Positions 9,021 through 17,586 of a stretch of 64,000 nt of DNA are shown here, piece by piece. The notes beneath the pieces are model-generated. The model had not been told where the DNA came from. It saw only the letters and a list, made by a program, of their open reading frames with translations, and searched no databases. Made by a program: the position numbers and the translations under genes. The stretch comes from Pinisolibacter aquiterrae. GTDB lineage: Bacteria > Pseudomonadota > Alphaproteobacteria > Rhizobiales > Ancalomicrobiaceae. How positions within the stretch are numbered: position 1 is the stretch's first letter; every line of letters starts with the position of its first letter. Where the stretch lies: assembly GCF_019160155.1 (NCBI RefSeq), contig NZ_JAFNIH010000035.1, positions 209,101 through 273,100 on the forward strand, given 5' to 3'.

Positions 9021-10603
9021 GACATCCGATCTCCGAGCAGGAACTGAAGCGCCCGGTCGAGCCGGATGTGCGGCAGCGACAGGGTCAGGCCTTCCGCCGT
9101 GCGCTCGAGCCGGGGCGGGCGGAAGCGGACGAAGGCGAGGGCGGGATCGACGCGGGTCTTCGCGGGACGAGTCCGCGAATGGCCGGAAGTCGTTGGGCGC
9201 GAATCGGAAACGGCGCCGGCGCGATCTTCGTGTTTCGAATCCGATTCGGCTTCCTCATGTTCAGATTCCGAGTCCGCCGGAGCTTCGAAAAGTGAATCCG
9301 GGTCTTCCGGCAAGTCGCCGGGAAACAAGGCGAATTCGGCGTCCGGATCGAGCGGCTCGCCGTCCAGCGTCTCGCCGGGCAGGGGGCGGCCGAGAATGGC
9401 GGGGAGTTTCTCGCCGTCGTGCTCGACGATCGCCTCGCGGGTGGCGCGGACGGCGGCGAGCGCGACCACGTCGACCGCCGCGCCCTGGAGGCTCGCGCGC
9501 GCCATCGCGTCGTCGACGAGCCGGCGCAGGATCTTCTCCAGCCGGTCGTGCGAGGAGCGGTGGAGGTGGTCGGCCTTGGTGGCGGCGAAGACGATGCGAT
9601 CGATGCGCCGGGTCAGGATCGAGGCGAGCCAGGAGGTGCGACCCGGGCGGAAGCAGGCGAGGATGCCGGTCAGCGCCTCGCGCAGGTCGGAGACCGCCTC
9701 GGGGCCGGCGTTGAGGGCCTGGAGCGCGTCGACCAGGACGATCTGGCGATCGAGCCTCGAGAAGTGATCGCGGAAGAAGGGGCGCACCACCACGTCCTTA
9801 TAGGCTTCGTAGCGGCGCTCCATCATCGCGGCGAGCGACTTCGACGGTGGGGCGCCGGTGCCGAGGGCCAGCGGCGCGAAGGTCAGCGCCGGTGAGCCCT
9901 CGAGGTCGCCGGGCATCAGGAAGCGGCCGGGCGGGAGCGTGGAGAGCGCGTGCTCGTCGGCGCGGGCGGCGCGCAGATAGTCGGTGAAGAGGGCGGCGAG
10001 GCGGCGGGCGGTGGTCTCGTCCTCGGGCGCAGCGCGGTCTACGGCCGCGGTCGCGGCGAGCCACTCGGCGGCGAGGCCGGCATGGGCGCCGTGGCGGGCG
10101 CGGGCGAGGGTCTCGGCCGACCATTCGGCATAGGACTTGGTGAGCAGCGGCAGGTCGAGCAGCCATTCGCCGGGATAGTCGACGATGTCGAGATGGAGCC
10201 GGCCGCGACCGAAGGCGCGGGCGAAGAACGAGCTCGACTGGAACTCGAGCGTCAGCCTCAATTCGGAGATGCGACGGGTCGAGGACGGCCACAGGCGTTT
10301 CTCGATCAGGGTGGCGACGTGATCCTCGACGTCGAAGCGCGGCACGGCGTCGTCGGGCTGGGGTTCGAGCTCGGCCTTGGCGAGGCGGCCGCGCGCCACC
10401 GGCTCGAACAGCGGCAGGCGGCCGCCGTGGACGAGATTGTGGACCAGCGCGGTGATGAAGACCGTCTTGCCGGCGCGGCTGAGGCCGGTGACGCCGAGGC
10501 GCAGCGTCGGCGTCGCCAGCCCCATGGCGAAGTCGCCGGCATTGGCGAGCGCGGTCACGGCCTGATCGTAGAGGGAGAGTTCCGGGGGGTGGGCGGTCGA
10601 CAT
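9017..10603 (-). CDS. ycjX: YcjX family P-loop protein (DUF463)
   Basis: 528 residues. The ATG at 10603 was chosen because family similarity begins there (SLYDQAVTALANAGDFAMGL), although the frame is open for 166 more codons upstream. A Walker A motif GLSRAGKT lies at residues 40-47 and the switch-like LDIVDYPGEWLLDLPLL follows near residue 150. The region around residues 455-500 is a lineage-specific acidic Glu/Ser/Asp-rich insert (SESEHEEAESDSKHEDRAG). YcjX proteins are stress-associated GTPases of unknown target. The gene overlaps ycjF by 4 bp. Confidence 0.9.
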   Translation of the reverse strand: MSTAHPPELSLYDQAVTALANAGDFAMGLATPTLRLGVTGLSRAGKTVFITALVHNLVHGGRLPLFEPVARGRLAKAELEPQPDDAVPRFDVEDHVATLIEKRLWPSSTRRISELRLTLEFQSSSFFARAFGRGRLHLDIVDYPGEWLLDLPLLTKSYAEWSAETLARARHGAHAGLAAEWLAATAAVDRAAPEDETTARRLAALFTDYLRAARADEHALSTLPPGRFLMPGDLEGSPALTFAPLALGTGAPPSKSLAAMMERRYEAYKDVVVRPFFRDHFSRLDRQIVLVDALQALNAGPEAVSDLREALTGILACFRPGRTSWLASILTRRIDRIVFAATKADHLHRSSHDRLEKILRRLVDDAMARASLQGAAVDVVALAAVRATREAIVEHDGEKLPAILGRPLPGETLDGEPLDPDAEFALFPGDLPEDPDSLFEAPADSESEHEEAESDSKHEDRAGAVSDSRPTTSGHSRTRPAKTRVDPALAFVRFRPPRLERTAEGLTLSLPHIRLDRALQFLLGDRMS

Positions 10604-10701
10604 GCGAGGCGGGGCTCCGACGCGGGATACCCCCCATGTAGGCATTCGGCCGGCGTCGCGCCAAGGTCGAGCGCGGAATGACCCCTTGGCGGCGGTGCGA
10701 C

Positions 10702-11256
10702 TCAGGCCTCGCCCTCGCCGAGGGCGGCGAGTTCGGCGACCAGATCGAGGCTGCGCGGCCGCAGGAAGGCGGCGAGACGGCCGGTCTTCAGTTCGACGTC
10801 GACCCAGCGGATGGCGGGGAAGTCGATCACCGCGAGGCCGGCGGTCGGAAACTTGGTCTCGAGGTCCTCGATCAGCGAGGGATGGCCCGCGCCGATCAGG
10901 GCGAGGGCGGTCTGGGTCAGGCCGGGTTCGTGACCGATCACCAGAAGCGTGGCGGCGCCGACGCCGTGGCCGCGGATCTGGTCGATCGTCTCGTCCTCGC
11001 CGGCCATGTAGAGATCGCGGGTGAGGCGGATCTCGCAATCGCCGGGCAGGGCGGGGATCAGGCCGGCCAGCGTCTCGCGCGAGCGCAGCGCCGAGGAGCA
11101 CAGAATGCGCTGGGGCGCGAGCCCGAGCGCGGTCATGTGGCGCCCCATGCGCGGGGCCGTGTCACGGCCGCGATCGGCCAGGGGACGATCGAAATCGTCG
11201 ATCTCCTGGTCGGTGCGGTCGGATTTGGCGTGACGCATCAACAACAGGCGCGACAT
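10702..11256 (-). CDS. SixA-type histidine phosphatase
   Basis: 184 residues. The histidine phosphatase RHG-like motif LLLMRHAKSD lies at residues 4-13 with the nucleophilic His9, and the second catalytic His is in VIGHEPGL. The small size and minimal helical insert match the SixA branch, which removes phosphate from phosphohistidine domains (HPt or PTS) in bacteria. A different phosphoester substrate is possible. The gene is 98 bp upstream of ycjX on the same strand and could be read into it. A perfect 16-bp palindrome lies 80 bp before its start. Confidence 0.85.
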   Translation of the reverse strand: MSRLLLMRHAKSDRTDQEIDDFDRPLADRGRDTAPRMGRHMTALGLAPQRILCSSALRSRETLAGLIPALPGDCEIRLTRDLYMAGEDETIDQIRGHGVGAATLLVIGHEPGLTQTALALIGAGHPSLIEDLETKFPTAGLAVIDFPAIRWVDVELKTGRLAAFLRPRSLDLVAELAALGEGEA

Positions 11257-11335
11257 GCGGGCTCTCGTGGCTCGTTTCAGGGTCTCAGCCGATTAGCATG
11301 GCCGAATGCACGATACCATGACAGCCGTATGACGG

Positions 11336-11351
11336 TCGTGACATGTCACGA
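11336..11351. promoter_or_regulatory. perfect 16-bp palindrome, candidate operator
   Basis: TCGTGACATGTCACGA is its own reverse complement over all 16 bases. It lies 80 bp before the sixA-like start and 90 bp beyond the XRE gene stop, in an intergenic region with no coding frame. It looks like a dimeric regulator site; which regulator cannot be said. Confidence 0.45.
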
Positions 11352-11440
11352 TTCAAGGTTGGCGGTTTCTGTCGAGGTCACTCGAGGGCATCCGAGAGGC
11401 GGCGCAACCCTCGAGAGCCTTCGTCTCGGTGGAGGGCGGG

Positions 11441-11671
11441 TCAGTCGGAGGAGGGCGCTTCCGCCGGGTCGGGGTGCCATTCGAGGAGGTCGCCGGGCTG
11501 ACACTCGAGGACCCGGCAGATCGCTTCCAGCGTATCGAAGCGAATACCCTTCACCTTGCCGGATTTCAGCAGGGAGACGTTCTGCTCGGTGATGCCGATG
11601 CGGGCGGCGAGATCGCGCGAACGCATCTTGCGGCGGGCGAGCATGACGTCGAGGGAGACGACGATGGGCAT
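11441..11671 (-). CDS. XRE-family HTH regulator (YozG/HTH_26 type)
   Basis: 76 residues, essentially one Cro/C1 helix-turn-helix: VMLARRKMRSRDLAARIGITEQNVSLLKSGKVKG, then FDTLEAICRVLECQPGDLLEW. This compact subfamily is regularly encoded beside DUF2975 membrane proteins, as here: the DUF2975 gene ends 9 bp upstream on the same strand, so the two form an operon. The likely operator is the AT-rich dyad region at 12275-12321 in front of that operon. It probably represses its own operon, an inference from the pairing. Confidence 0.9.
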   Translation of the reverse strand: MPIVVSLDVMLARRKMRSRDLAARIGITEQNVSLLKSGKVKGIRFDTLEAICRVLECQPGDLLEWHPDPAEAPSSD

Positions 11672-11680
11672 GGACGGTCC

Positions 11681-12256
11681 TCAGACGATTGCGGCGTTGT
11701 CTTCCGCGATCTCGGCGGCGACCTTGAAGACCTGAGCCAGGGCCAGAAGTCCACCCAGGAACATGAGATTCAACAGGTCGTCGGTCCGGAAGAAGAAGCC
11801 GAGGTGGCGCTGACCGGGCGGCATGTGGAGGCTGACCAGGACGGAGAGGAGCGGCCGGCCGATCATGTCGGCGGCCTCCGAGGCGAGGCCGAAGAGCGCC
11901 AGGCGGCGCAGCGTCAGGGCGGCGTCGAGCGTGAAGACGCGGCCGGCGAGGAAGCCCGAGAACAACCGCCACATCGCGACGCAGGCCCCGACCAGCAATC
12001 CCCAACTCACCATGTGGACGAGGAAGCCGCCCAGGCGGTGGGCCGGCGGGACCTCGGTCAGCGTCGCGCGCAGCCAATGGGAATAGGCGCGGGTCACCTC
12101 CGGGCCGTCCGACCAATGCAGGGCGATCAGCACGAAGACCCAGACCGCATAGGCGACAGCGGCGAGCCGCAACAGGTGACAGAGCCAGCCGATGCGGGCG
12201 CGAAGCGCGGCCTCGGGCGTGACGGCGGGGGAGAGGGTGGTGTCCGAGAGAGTCAT
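11681..12256 (-). CDS. DUF2975 four-helix membrane protein
   Basis: 191 residues from the ATG at 12256; an upstream in-frame extension runs through the AT-rich promoter and is rejected. Four transmembrane helices are visible (about residues 27-48, 75-98, 108-130 and 150-172). The ending FKVAAEIAEDNAAIV is the characteristic DUF2975 tail. The family's function is unknown, but it is almost always paired with a small XRE regulator, which follows 9 bp downstream. The membrane protein may signal to or sequester that regulator (inference). Confidence 0.85.
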   Translation of the reverse strand: MTLSDTTLSPAVTPEAALRARIGWLCHLLRLAAVAYAVWVFVLIALHWSDGPEVTRAYSHWLRATLTEVPPAHRLGGFLVHMVSWGLLVGACVAMWRLFSGFLAGRVFTLDAALTLRRLALFGLASEAADMIGRPLLSVLVSLHMPPGQRHLGFFFRTDDLLNLMFLGGLLALAQVFKVAAEIAEDNAAIV

Positions 12257-12274
12257 GGGCGGCTCCGTTGATAT

Positions 12275-12321
12275 GGATTGACGTGAGAAAAAATTATCGT
12301 AAAACAATAAAAAGTCAATCC
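12275..12321. promoter_or_regulatory. nested dyads in an AT-rich divergent promoter
   Basis: The gap between the DUF2975-XRE operon and the lipoprotein gene is strikingly AT-rich for this genome. GGATTGAC at 12275-12282 is matched by its exact complement GTCAATCC at 12314-12321. Between them TTATCGT at 12294-12300 and ACAATAA at 12304-12310 form a second dyad with 6 of 7 pairs around an AAA centre. The likely binder is the XRE protein encoded next door. Confidence 0.55.
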
Positions 12322-12335
12322 AAGAGGTGAAGTCC

Positions 12336-12956
12336 ATGGTTCGTTCCGTTTCCGTCGCCCGCCGTCTGGCCGGCCCCGTCCTCGCGCTCGGTCTGGCGGC
12401 GGCGCTCGCCGCCTGTACGCATGTTCCGGCCCGGACGATCTGGGCTCTGCGGTCCTTCGATCCGCTGACCACCGATCCGGCGCGTCTGCGCGCCGCGGTG
12501 GCGATGCCGCAGGAGGCGTTTCCGGCGCATGGCGGGGCGAAGCTCGTGATCTCCCAGGTCCGCCGAGGGGGCGGCGACGAGGAGAAGATCGAAATCCAGC
12601 TGGAGGAAGTGCCGCTCGCCTCGGAGACGGGGCTCGGCGCGGTGAAGCCGAAGCCGGGTCAGACGGCGCGGGCCTATCGGATCCCTCCGGCCGAGATCCC
12701 GCGTCTGCTCGAGGCGCGCCAGCGGGCGGCGGCGCGGGCGGCGAAGGAGCCGGGCGCCTTCGCCGGCACCTTGTCGGTGGGCGTCGACGGCTGCCGGCCG
12801 GAGGGCGCGCCCTCGCCGAAGGCGTTCCACGTCTCGACCTGGTTGAAGACGGCCGAGACCGGGGAATATCTCACGGTTCTCGACGACGTCGATCTGGTGA
12901 AGCTGGTCGGCGCGGAGAAGCTCGCGGCGGAGGCGAAGGTGTGCGAGGCGAAGTGA
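12336..12956 (+). CDS. putative outer-membrane or periplasmic lipoprotein
   Basis: 206 residues from the ATG at 12336, 8 bases behind AAGAGG; an in-frame GTG at 12327 overlaps that site. The signal peptide ends in a lipobox, ALAAC, near residue 27, so the mature protein should be lipid-anchored. The rest is mixed alpha/beta with no recognised domain (QIQ/EEVPLASETGLGAV, SVGVDGCRPEG). It is divergent from the DUF2975-XRE operon and shares its AT-rich promoter region, so it may belong to the same regulon. Function unknown. Confidence 0.75.
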   Translation: MVRSVSVARRLAGPVLALGLAAALAACTHVPARTIWALRSFDPLTTDPARLRAAVAMPQEAFPAHGGAKLVISQVRRGGGDEEKIEIQLEEVPLASETGLGAVKPKPGQTARAYRIPPAEIPRLLEARQRAAARAAKEPGAFAGTLSVGVDGCRPEGAPSPKAFHVSTWLKTAETGEYLTVLDDVDLVKLVGAEKLAAEAKVCEAK

Positions 12957-13032
12957 GCCCCGCCCGGGTTCCTCCGCACTTGATCGGCGGCGCCCTCGTC
13001 CCTATTCGCAAGGGAGAGACGAGGAGGGTGCC

Positions 13033-13260
13033 GTGCCGATCCATGCCTATGAATGCCGCGCCTGCGGCAAGCCGTTCTCGACCCTGGTGCGCGGCGGCGA
13101 GACGCCGCAGTGCCCGGCCTGCGGGAGTGTCGATCTCGAGCGGCAATTGTCGCTGATCGCCTCGCCGCAGAAGTCGAACGACGAGCCGGCACCGATGGGC
13201 TGCGCCGCCGGGATGGGCGGGTGCGCGGGAGCGGTCTGTCCGGCGTTCGACGGCGGCTGA
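13033..13260 (+). CDS. FmdB-family zinc ribbon protein
   Basis: 75 residues starting with GTG, 5 bases behind GAGGAGG. The N-terminal zinc ribbon is complete: YECRACGKPF and QCPACGS supply two CxxC pairs about 19 residues apart. This matches the FmdB putative regulatory family, named from formamide/amide gene clusters. The C-terminal tail is Gly/Cys/Met-rich (GCAAGMGGCAGAVC) and may bind a metal. It converges with the MoxR gene, with a weak terminator between them. Confidence 0.85.
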   Translation: MPIHAYECRACGKPFSTLVRGGETPQCPACGSVDLERQLSLIASPQKSNDEPAPMGCAAGMGGCAGAVCPAFDGG

Positions 13261-13288
13261 GGCCCTCGGCGCAGAGGAAGAGGAAATA

Positions 13289-13314
13289 CGAGCGGGGCGA
13301 GGTCGTCCCGCTCG
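13289..13314. terminator. candidate shared terminator between convergent genes
   Basis: CGAGCGGG at 13289-13296 pairs with CCCGCTCG at 13307-13314 around a 10-base loop, in the 67-bp gap between the fmdB-like and moxR-like stops. There is no T-run, so it may be only a transcript-end hairpin. Confidence 0.4.
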
Positions 13315-13327
13315 GTCGGAACCGGCG

Positions 13328-14173
13328 TCAGCGCCCGTCGCGGCGCGACAGGAACGCCAGCCGCTCGAACAGGTGGACGTCCTGCTCGTTCTTCAGGAGC
13401 GCGCCGGCGAGCGGGGGGATCACCTTGCGCGGGTCGGACTGGCGCAGCGTCGTCTCGTCGATGTCCTCGTTGAGCAGGAGCTTGATCCAGTCGAGGAGTT
13501 CGGAGGTCGAGGGCTTCTTCTTCAGGCCCGGCACCTCGCGCACGGTGAAGAAGATCCGGAGCGCCTCCTCGAGCAGCTGCTTCTTCAGGCCGGGGAAGTG
13601 GACGTCGACGATCGCCTGCATGGTCTCGGCGTCGGGGAAGCGGATGTAGTGGAAGAAACAGCGGCGCAGGAAGGCGTCGGGCAGTTCCTTCTCGTTGTTG
13701 GAGGTGATGATGACGACCGGGCGGCGGCGGGCCTTGATGGTCTCGCCGGTCTCGTAGACGTGGAACTCCATGCGATCGATCTCGAGCAGGAGATCGTTGG
13801 GGAATTCGATGTCGGCCTTGTCGATCTCGTCGATCAGCAGCACCGGGCGCTCGTCGGCGGTGAAGGCCTCCCAGAGCTTGCCGCGCTTGATGTAGTTGCG
13901 GATGTCCTTGACCCGCTCGTCGCCGATCTGGCCGTCGCGCAGGCGCGACACGGCGTCGTACTCGTAGAGGCCCTGGGCCGCCTTGGTGGTCGACTTCACG
14001 TGCCATTCGATCAGCGGCAGGCCGAGGGCGCCGGCGATCTCGCGCGCCAGCACGGTCTTGCCGGTGCCGGGCTCGCCCTTGACCAGAAGCGGCCGCTCGA
14101 GAGTGATCGCGGCATTGACGGCGATCCTGAGATCCTCGGTGGCGACGTAGTCGGTGGTTCCTTCGAAACGCAT
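13328..14173 (-). CDS. MoxR-family AAA+ ATPase
   Basis: 281 residues from the ATG at 14173. Walker A GEPGTGKT lies at residues 33-40, Walker B is VLLIDEIDKAD, and sensor 1 is VVIITSNNEKELPDAFLRRC with the arginine finger. This length and motif set match the MoxR/CoxD branch, whose members remodel metalloenzymes together with a VWA protein. The only VWA partner in the window is at 3190-4365. It is divergent from flgE but should not share its sigma-54 promoter. Confidence 0.92.
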   Translation of the reverse strand: MRFEGTTDYVATEDLRIAVNAAITLERPLLVKGEPGTGKTVLAREIAGALGLPLIEWHVKSTTKAAQGLYEYDAVSRLRDGQIGDERVKDIRNYIKRGKLWEAFTADERPVLLIDEIDKADIEFPNDLLLEIDRMEFHVYETGETIKARRRPVVIITSNNEKELPDAFLRRCFFHYIRFPDAETMQAIVDVHFPGLKKQLLEEALRIFFTVREVPGLKKKPSTSELLDWIKLLLNEDIDETTLRQSDPRKVIPPLAGALLKNEQDVHLFERLAFLSRRDGR

Positions 14174-14343
14174 GGATCGTCCCCGTGGTGGTCGTCGCCG
14201 GGCCCCGAACGGGGCGCCCGCGGTCCCGGGCGGCGGGCCGGCCGGGCAGAAAATTCCGGGCGATCGGTCGAACCTGCCCGGCAGAGACCGCAGCATAGCG
14301 GCGGCGGCTCGCGAAAAACACAGCAAAATCCACGGGATCGGAC

Positions 14344-14358
14344 TGGCACGCGACTTGC
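14344..14358 (+). promoter_or_regulatory. sigma-54 promoter of the flgE-flgK-flgL operon
   Basis: TGGCAC-GCGAC-TTGC matches the -24/-12 consensus exactly, with GG at 14345 and GC at 14357 (GG-N10-GC). Transcription should start near 14370, about 44 bases before the flgE ATG. In Caulobacter-type systems FlbD activates such hook promoters, and its partner FliX is encoded at 28279. Confidence 0.85.
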
Positions 14359-14413
14359 CATCCCACAGGGTGAACGGGTCCGTCGGCCCGGACCTCGATC
14401 CTGGGAGCCTTCC

Positions 14414-15739
14414 ATGGGTGTCTATGACGCAATGAGCAACGCGGTGGTCGGCCTCCAGGCCCAGGCCTACGCGCTGCAGAACATCTCCGGCAACATCGCC
14501 AATTCCTCGACCACCGGCTACAAGTCGGTCGAGACCGCCTTCGAGGATCTCCTGACCTCGGCCGGCACCACCGCCGCCTCGCAGAACTCCGGTTCGGTCT
14601 CGGCGCGGTCGGTCTCCACCAACACCGTCCAGGGCAACATTTCCGCGACCTCGGTCTCCACCAACATGGCGATCAGCGGCGACGGCTATTTCCAGGTCCA
14701 GGCCAAGACCGGCGAGGTCGACGGAAGCACGGTCCTGTCGAGCGTCAACTACTATACCCGCCAGGGCGACTTCACGATGAACGCCAGCGGCTATCTGACC
14801 AACAGCGCCGGCTATTATCTCGACGGCCTTCCGGTCGACCCGGTCACCGGCAACGTCACCGGCACGACCGCCGAGCCGATCAAGATCGATACCGGGATCA
14901 TTCCGGCCAAGGCGACGACGACGATCGACTACACCGCCAATCTGCCCTCCGACAGCTCGGTTGCGACGATCTCGGCGACCGATTTGACCGCGAGCACCAA
15001 CTATCCGACCGAGATCGCGGCCGCCGACAGCACCGCCTTCCTGGCGGAATCGCTCTCCGGCGGCTCGGCGACGGTCTACGACGAGCAGGGCAACGAGATC
15101 TCGCTCAACCTGCGTTGGGCCAAGACCGCCAGCGGCACTTGGAACCTCTATTACAAGTCGGATTCCGCGGCCACCGGCTCCGCCGCCCAGTGGACCCAGG
15201 CGACCAGCTCCGCCTTCACCTTCGACGGCACCGGCAAGCTGACCTCGCCGACGTCGAGCTCGCTCAGCCTGACCGGCCTCACGGTGGACGGGACCGCGCT
15301 CGGGGCGCTGACCTTCAACTACGGCAGCAATCTCACCCAGTACAATTCGGGCACCACCGTCAGCCAGACCGACATCGGCCAGGACGGTTACGGCAGCGGT
15401 TCCTACACGGGCCTGTCGATCAGCTCCGACGGGATCCTGACCGCCTCCTATTCGAACGGCAAGACGATCGATCTCTACAAGATCGGCATCTATTCGTTCG
15501 ACGGCGACTCCGAACTCCTGTCGGTGTCGGGCAACGCCTATCAGGCGACCAAGGGGTCGGGCAGCCCCTATCTCTCGGACAGTTCCTCGATCAAGGGCTC
15601 GGCCCTGGAAGCCTCCAACGTCGACATCACCGATCAGTTCTCCAAGATGATCGTCACCCAGCAGGCCTATTCGGCCAACTCCAAGGTGATGTCGACCGCC
15701 AACACGATGATGCAGGACGTCCTCAACATCATCCGCTGA
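14414..15739 (+). CDS. flgE: flagellar hook protein FlgE
   Basis: 441 residues. The N-terminal rod/hook signature is MSNAVVGLQAQAYALQNISGNIANSSTTGYK and the C-terminal one is GSALEASNVDITDQFSKMIVTQQAYSANSK; both form the axial core. The middle region contains a FlgE/FlgF/FlgG-like segment (MAISGDGYFQVQ) and a Ser/Thr-rich D1-D2 insertion. FlgE polymerises as the hook after export by the flagellar type III system. It is the first gene of flgE-flgK-flgL and lies behind a sigma-54 promoter. The hook cap FlgD and length ruler FliK are not in this window. Confidence 0.95.
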   Translation: MGVYDAMSNAVVGLQAQAYALQNISGNIANSSTTGYKSVETAFEDLLTSAGTTAASQNSGSVSARSVSTNTVQGNISATSVSTNMAISGDGYFQVQAKTGEVDGSTVLSSVNYYTRQGDFTMNASGYLTNSAGYYLDGLPVDPVTGNVTGTTAEPIKIDTGIIPAKATTTIDYTANLPSDSSVATISATDLTASTNYPTEIAAADSTAFLAESLSGGSATVYDEQGNEISLNLRWAKTASGTWNLYYKSDSAATGSAAQWTQATSSAFTFDGTGKLTSPTSSSLSLTGLTVDGTALGALTFNYGSNLTQYNSGTTVSQTDIGQDGYGSGSYTGLSISSDGILTASYSNGKTIDLYKIGIYSFDGDSELLSVSGNAYQATKGSGSPYLSDSSSIKGSALEASNVDITDQFSKMIVTQQAYSANSKVMSTANTMMQDVLNIIR

Positions 15740-15778
15740 CGGGCGTGATCGGACGGCGTTCGCCGAAAGGGTAGGGCA

Positions 15779-17572
15779 ATGGGTCTCACGACGACGGTGG
15801 GCATCGCGGCGAGTGGCCTCAAGGTCACGCAGACGGCGACGGCTCTGGTGTCGGCGAACATCGCCGGCGCCTCCACCGACGGCTTTACCAAGAAATCGAC
15901 CAGCACCCAGGGCATCTATGCAGCCACCGGGCTGATCGGCTTCACCACGACCGTGACCCGCGCCTTCGACCAGGAGGTCTTCGACCAACTGGCCTCCTCG
16001 ACGGCGACGTCGTCCTATCTCGACACCAAGAGCACCTATCTCGATCAGGTCGACACGCTGCTCGGCTCGACCGAGACCGGGGCGGCGCTGCCGACGGCGC
16101 TGTCGTCCTTCTCCACCGATCTGCAGACGCTGGCGGCGCAGCCCGACAGCACCGCCGCGCAGATCCAGGTGGTGAATTCGGCGACGGTGTTGTCGCAGAC
16201 GCTCAACTCGCTGTCCTCGACGGTGTCGGATCTCTCCGACTCCGTCTCCGTCTCGATCTCCGAAGGGGTCGATTCGGTCAATCGCCTGACCCAGCAGGTC
16301 TCCGACCTCAACGCCAAGATCATCCAGTTCCGGGCGACCGGCATGGATTCGACCGGGCTCGAGGATCAGCGCGATCAGGCGATCCTCGAATTGTCGACCT
16401 ATGTCGACGTGCAGGTGAAGCCCCAGGACGACGGGGCGCTGCGGGTCTCGACCGGGTCGGGTCTGACGCTCGTCGACAATGCCCGCGCGACGCAACTCGT
16501 CGTCGACGGTCAGGGGGACCTGCGGATCGACGACGGCCACGGCACCGGCACGGAGCTGATCTCCTCGGGCATGATCGGCTCGGGTTCGCTGAAGGCGCTC
16601 TACGAGGTTCGCGACACGATCCTGCCGCAGGTCCAGAGCCAGCTCGATCAGGTCGCCGCCGGGCTCGCCTCGGCGATGTCGGACACGACCTCGGCCGGGA
16701 CCGCCGTCACCTCCGGCACCCAGGCGGGTTATTCCGTCGACACCGGCGATCTCGTCTCCGGCAATCGGATGACGCTCACCTATACCGACACCGTCACCGG
16801 CGAGAGCAAGACCGTCTCGCTGATCGCGGTGAACGACCCGAGCGCCCTGCCGCTCTCCGACGACGCGACGCTCGATCCGAACGACACGGTGGTCGGGATC
16901 GACTTCTCCGGCGGCAGCGCCTCGGTCGCCTCGCAGATCCAGGCGGCGCTCGGCTCCTCCTTCGCGGTCTCGAACCCGAGCGGGTCGACCATCCAGATCC
17001 TCGACGCCGGCACCGGCGCGGTCACCGTCGACGGCCTGACCAAGACGGTCACGGCGACGACGACGCAGTCGGGCTCGGCCGGCGTTCCGCTCTTCACCGA
17101 CGCGGGCACGATCTACAGCGGCAGCCTCGATCAGGGCGCGCAGATCGACGGGCTCGCCTCGCGCCTGCGGGTCAATTCCGCGATCACCGCCGATCCGTCG
17201 CTGCTGGTCGCCTATTCCTCGACGACCGAGGTCGGCGATTCCACCCGTCCCGACGCGCTCTTCGCGGCGCTCTCGAACGGCACGGTGACGACCACGCTCG
17301 GCAACGGCAGCGCGCCGAAGACCGGCACGATCGCCTCCTTCGCCAATTCGATGGTGTCCTATTGGGCCGGCCGCGCCGAGACCCAGCAGACGCTCGCGGA
17401 CAACCAGTCGGTGATCCAGTCGAACCTGCAATCGCGGATGAGCGACGCCTCGGCGGTCGACACCGACACCGAGCTGACCAAACTCATTCAGCTGCAGTCC
17501 TATTATTCCGCCAATGCTCAGGTTCTGTCGACGCTGCGCAGCATGCTCGACACCCTGATGAACGCGATGTGA
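15779..17572 (+). CDS. flgK: hook-associated protein 1, FlgK
   Basis: 597 residues. The N-terminus (IAASGLKVTQTATALVSANIAGASTDGFTKKS) and C-terminus (LIQLQSYYSANAQVLSTLRSMLDTLMNAM) are the conserved coiled regions of FlgK, and QVSDLNAKI lies in the D1 helix. The central 300 residues are a variable Ser/Thr/Asp-rich domain. FlgK is the first hook-filament junction protein. It starts 39 bp after flgE and 14 bp before flgL, so all three are one operon. Confidence 0.93.
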   Translation: MGLTTTVGIAASGLKVTQTATALVSANIAGASTDGFTKKSTSTQGIYAATGLIGFTTTVTRAFDQEVFDQLASSTATSSYLDTKSTYLDQVDTLLGSTETGAALPTALSSFSTDLQTLAAQPDSTAAQIQVVNSATVLSQTLNSLSSTVSDLSDSVSVSISEGVDSVNRLTQQVSDLNAKIIQFRATGMDSTGLEDQRDQAILELSTYVDVQVKPQDDGALRVSTGSGLTLVDNARATQLVVDGQGDLRIDDGHGTGTELISSGMIGSGSLKALYEVRDTILPQVQSQLDQVAAGLASAMSDTTSAGTAVTSGTQAGYSVDTGDLVSGNRMTLTYTDTVTGESKTVSLIAVNDPSALPLSDDATLDPNDTVVGIDFSGGSASVASQIQAALGSSFAVSNPSGSTIQILDAGTGAVTVDGLTKTVTATTTQSGSAGVPLFTDAGTIYSGSLDQGAQIDGLASRLRVNSAITADPSLLVAYSSTTEVGDSTRPDALFAALSNGTVTTTLGNGSAPKTGTIASFANSMVSYWAGRAETQQTLADNQSVIQSNLQSRMSDASAVDTDTELTKLIQLQSYYSANAQVLSTLRSMLDTLMNAM

Positions 17573-17586
17573 GGAGTGGCGGGGCG

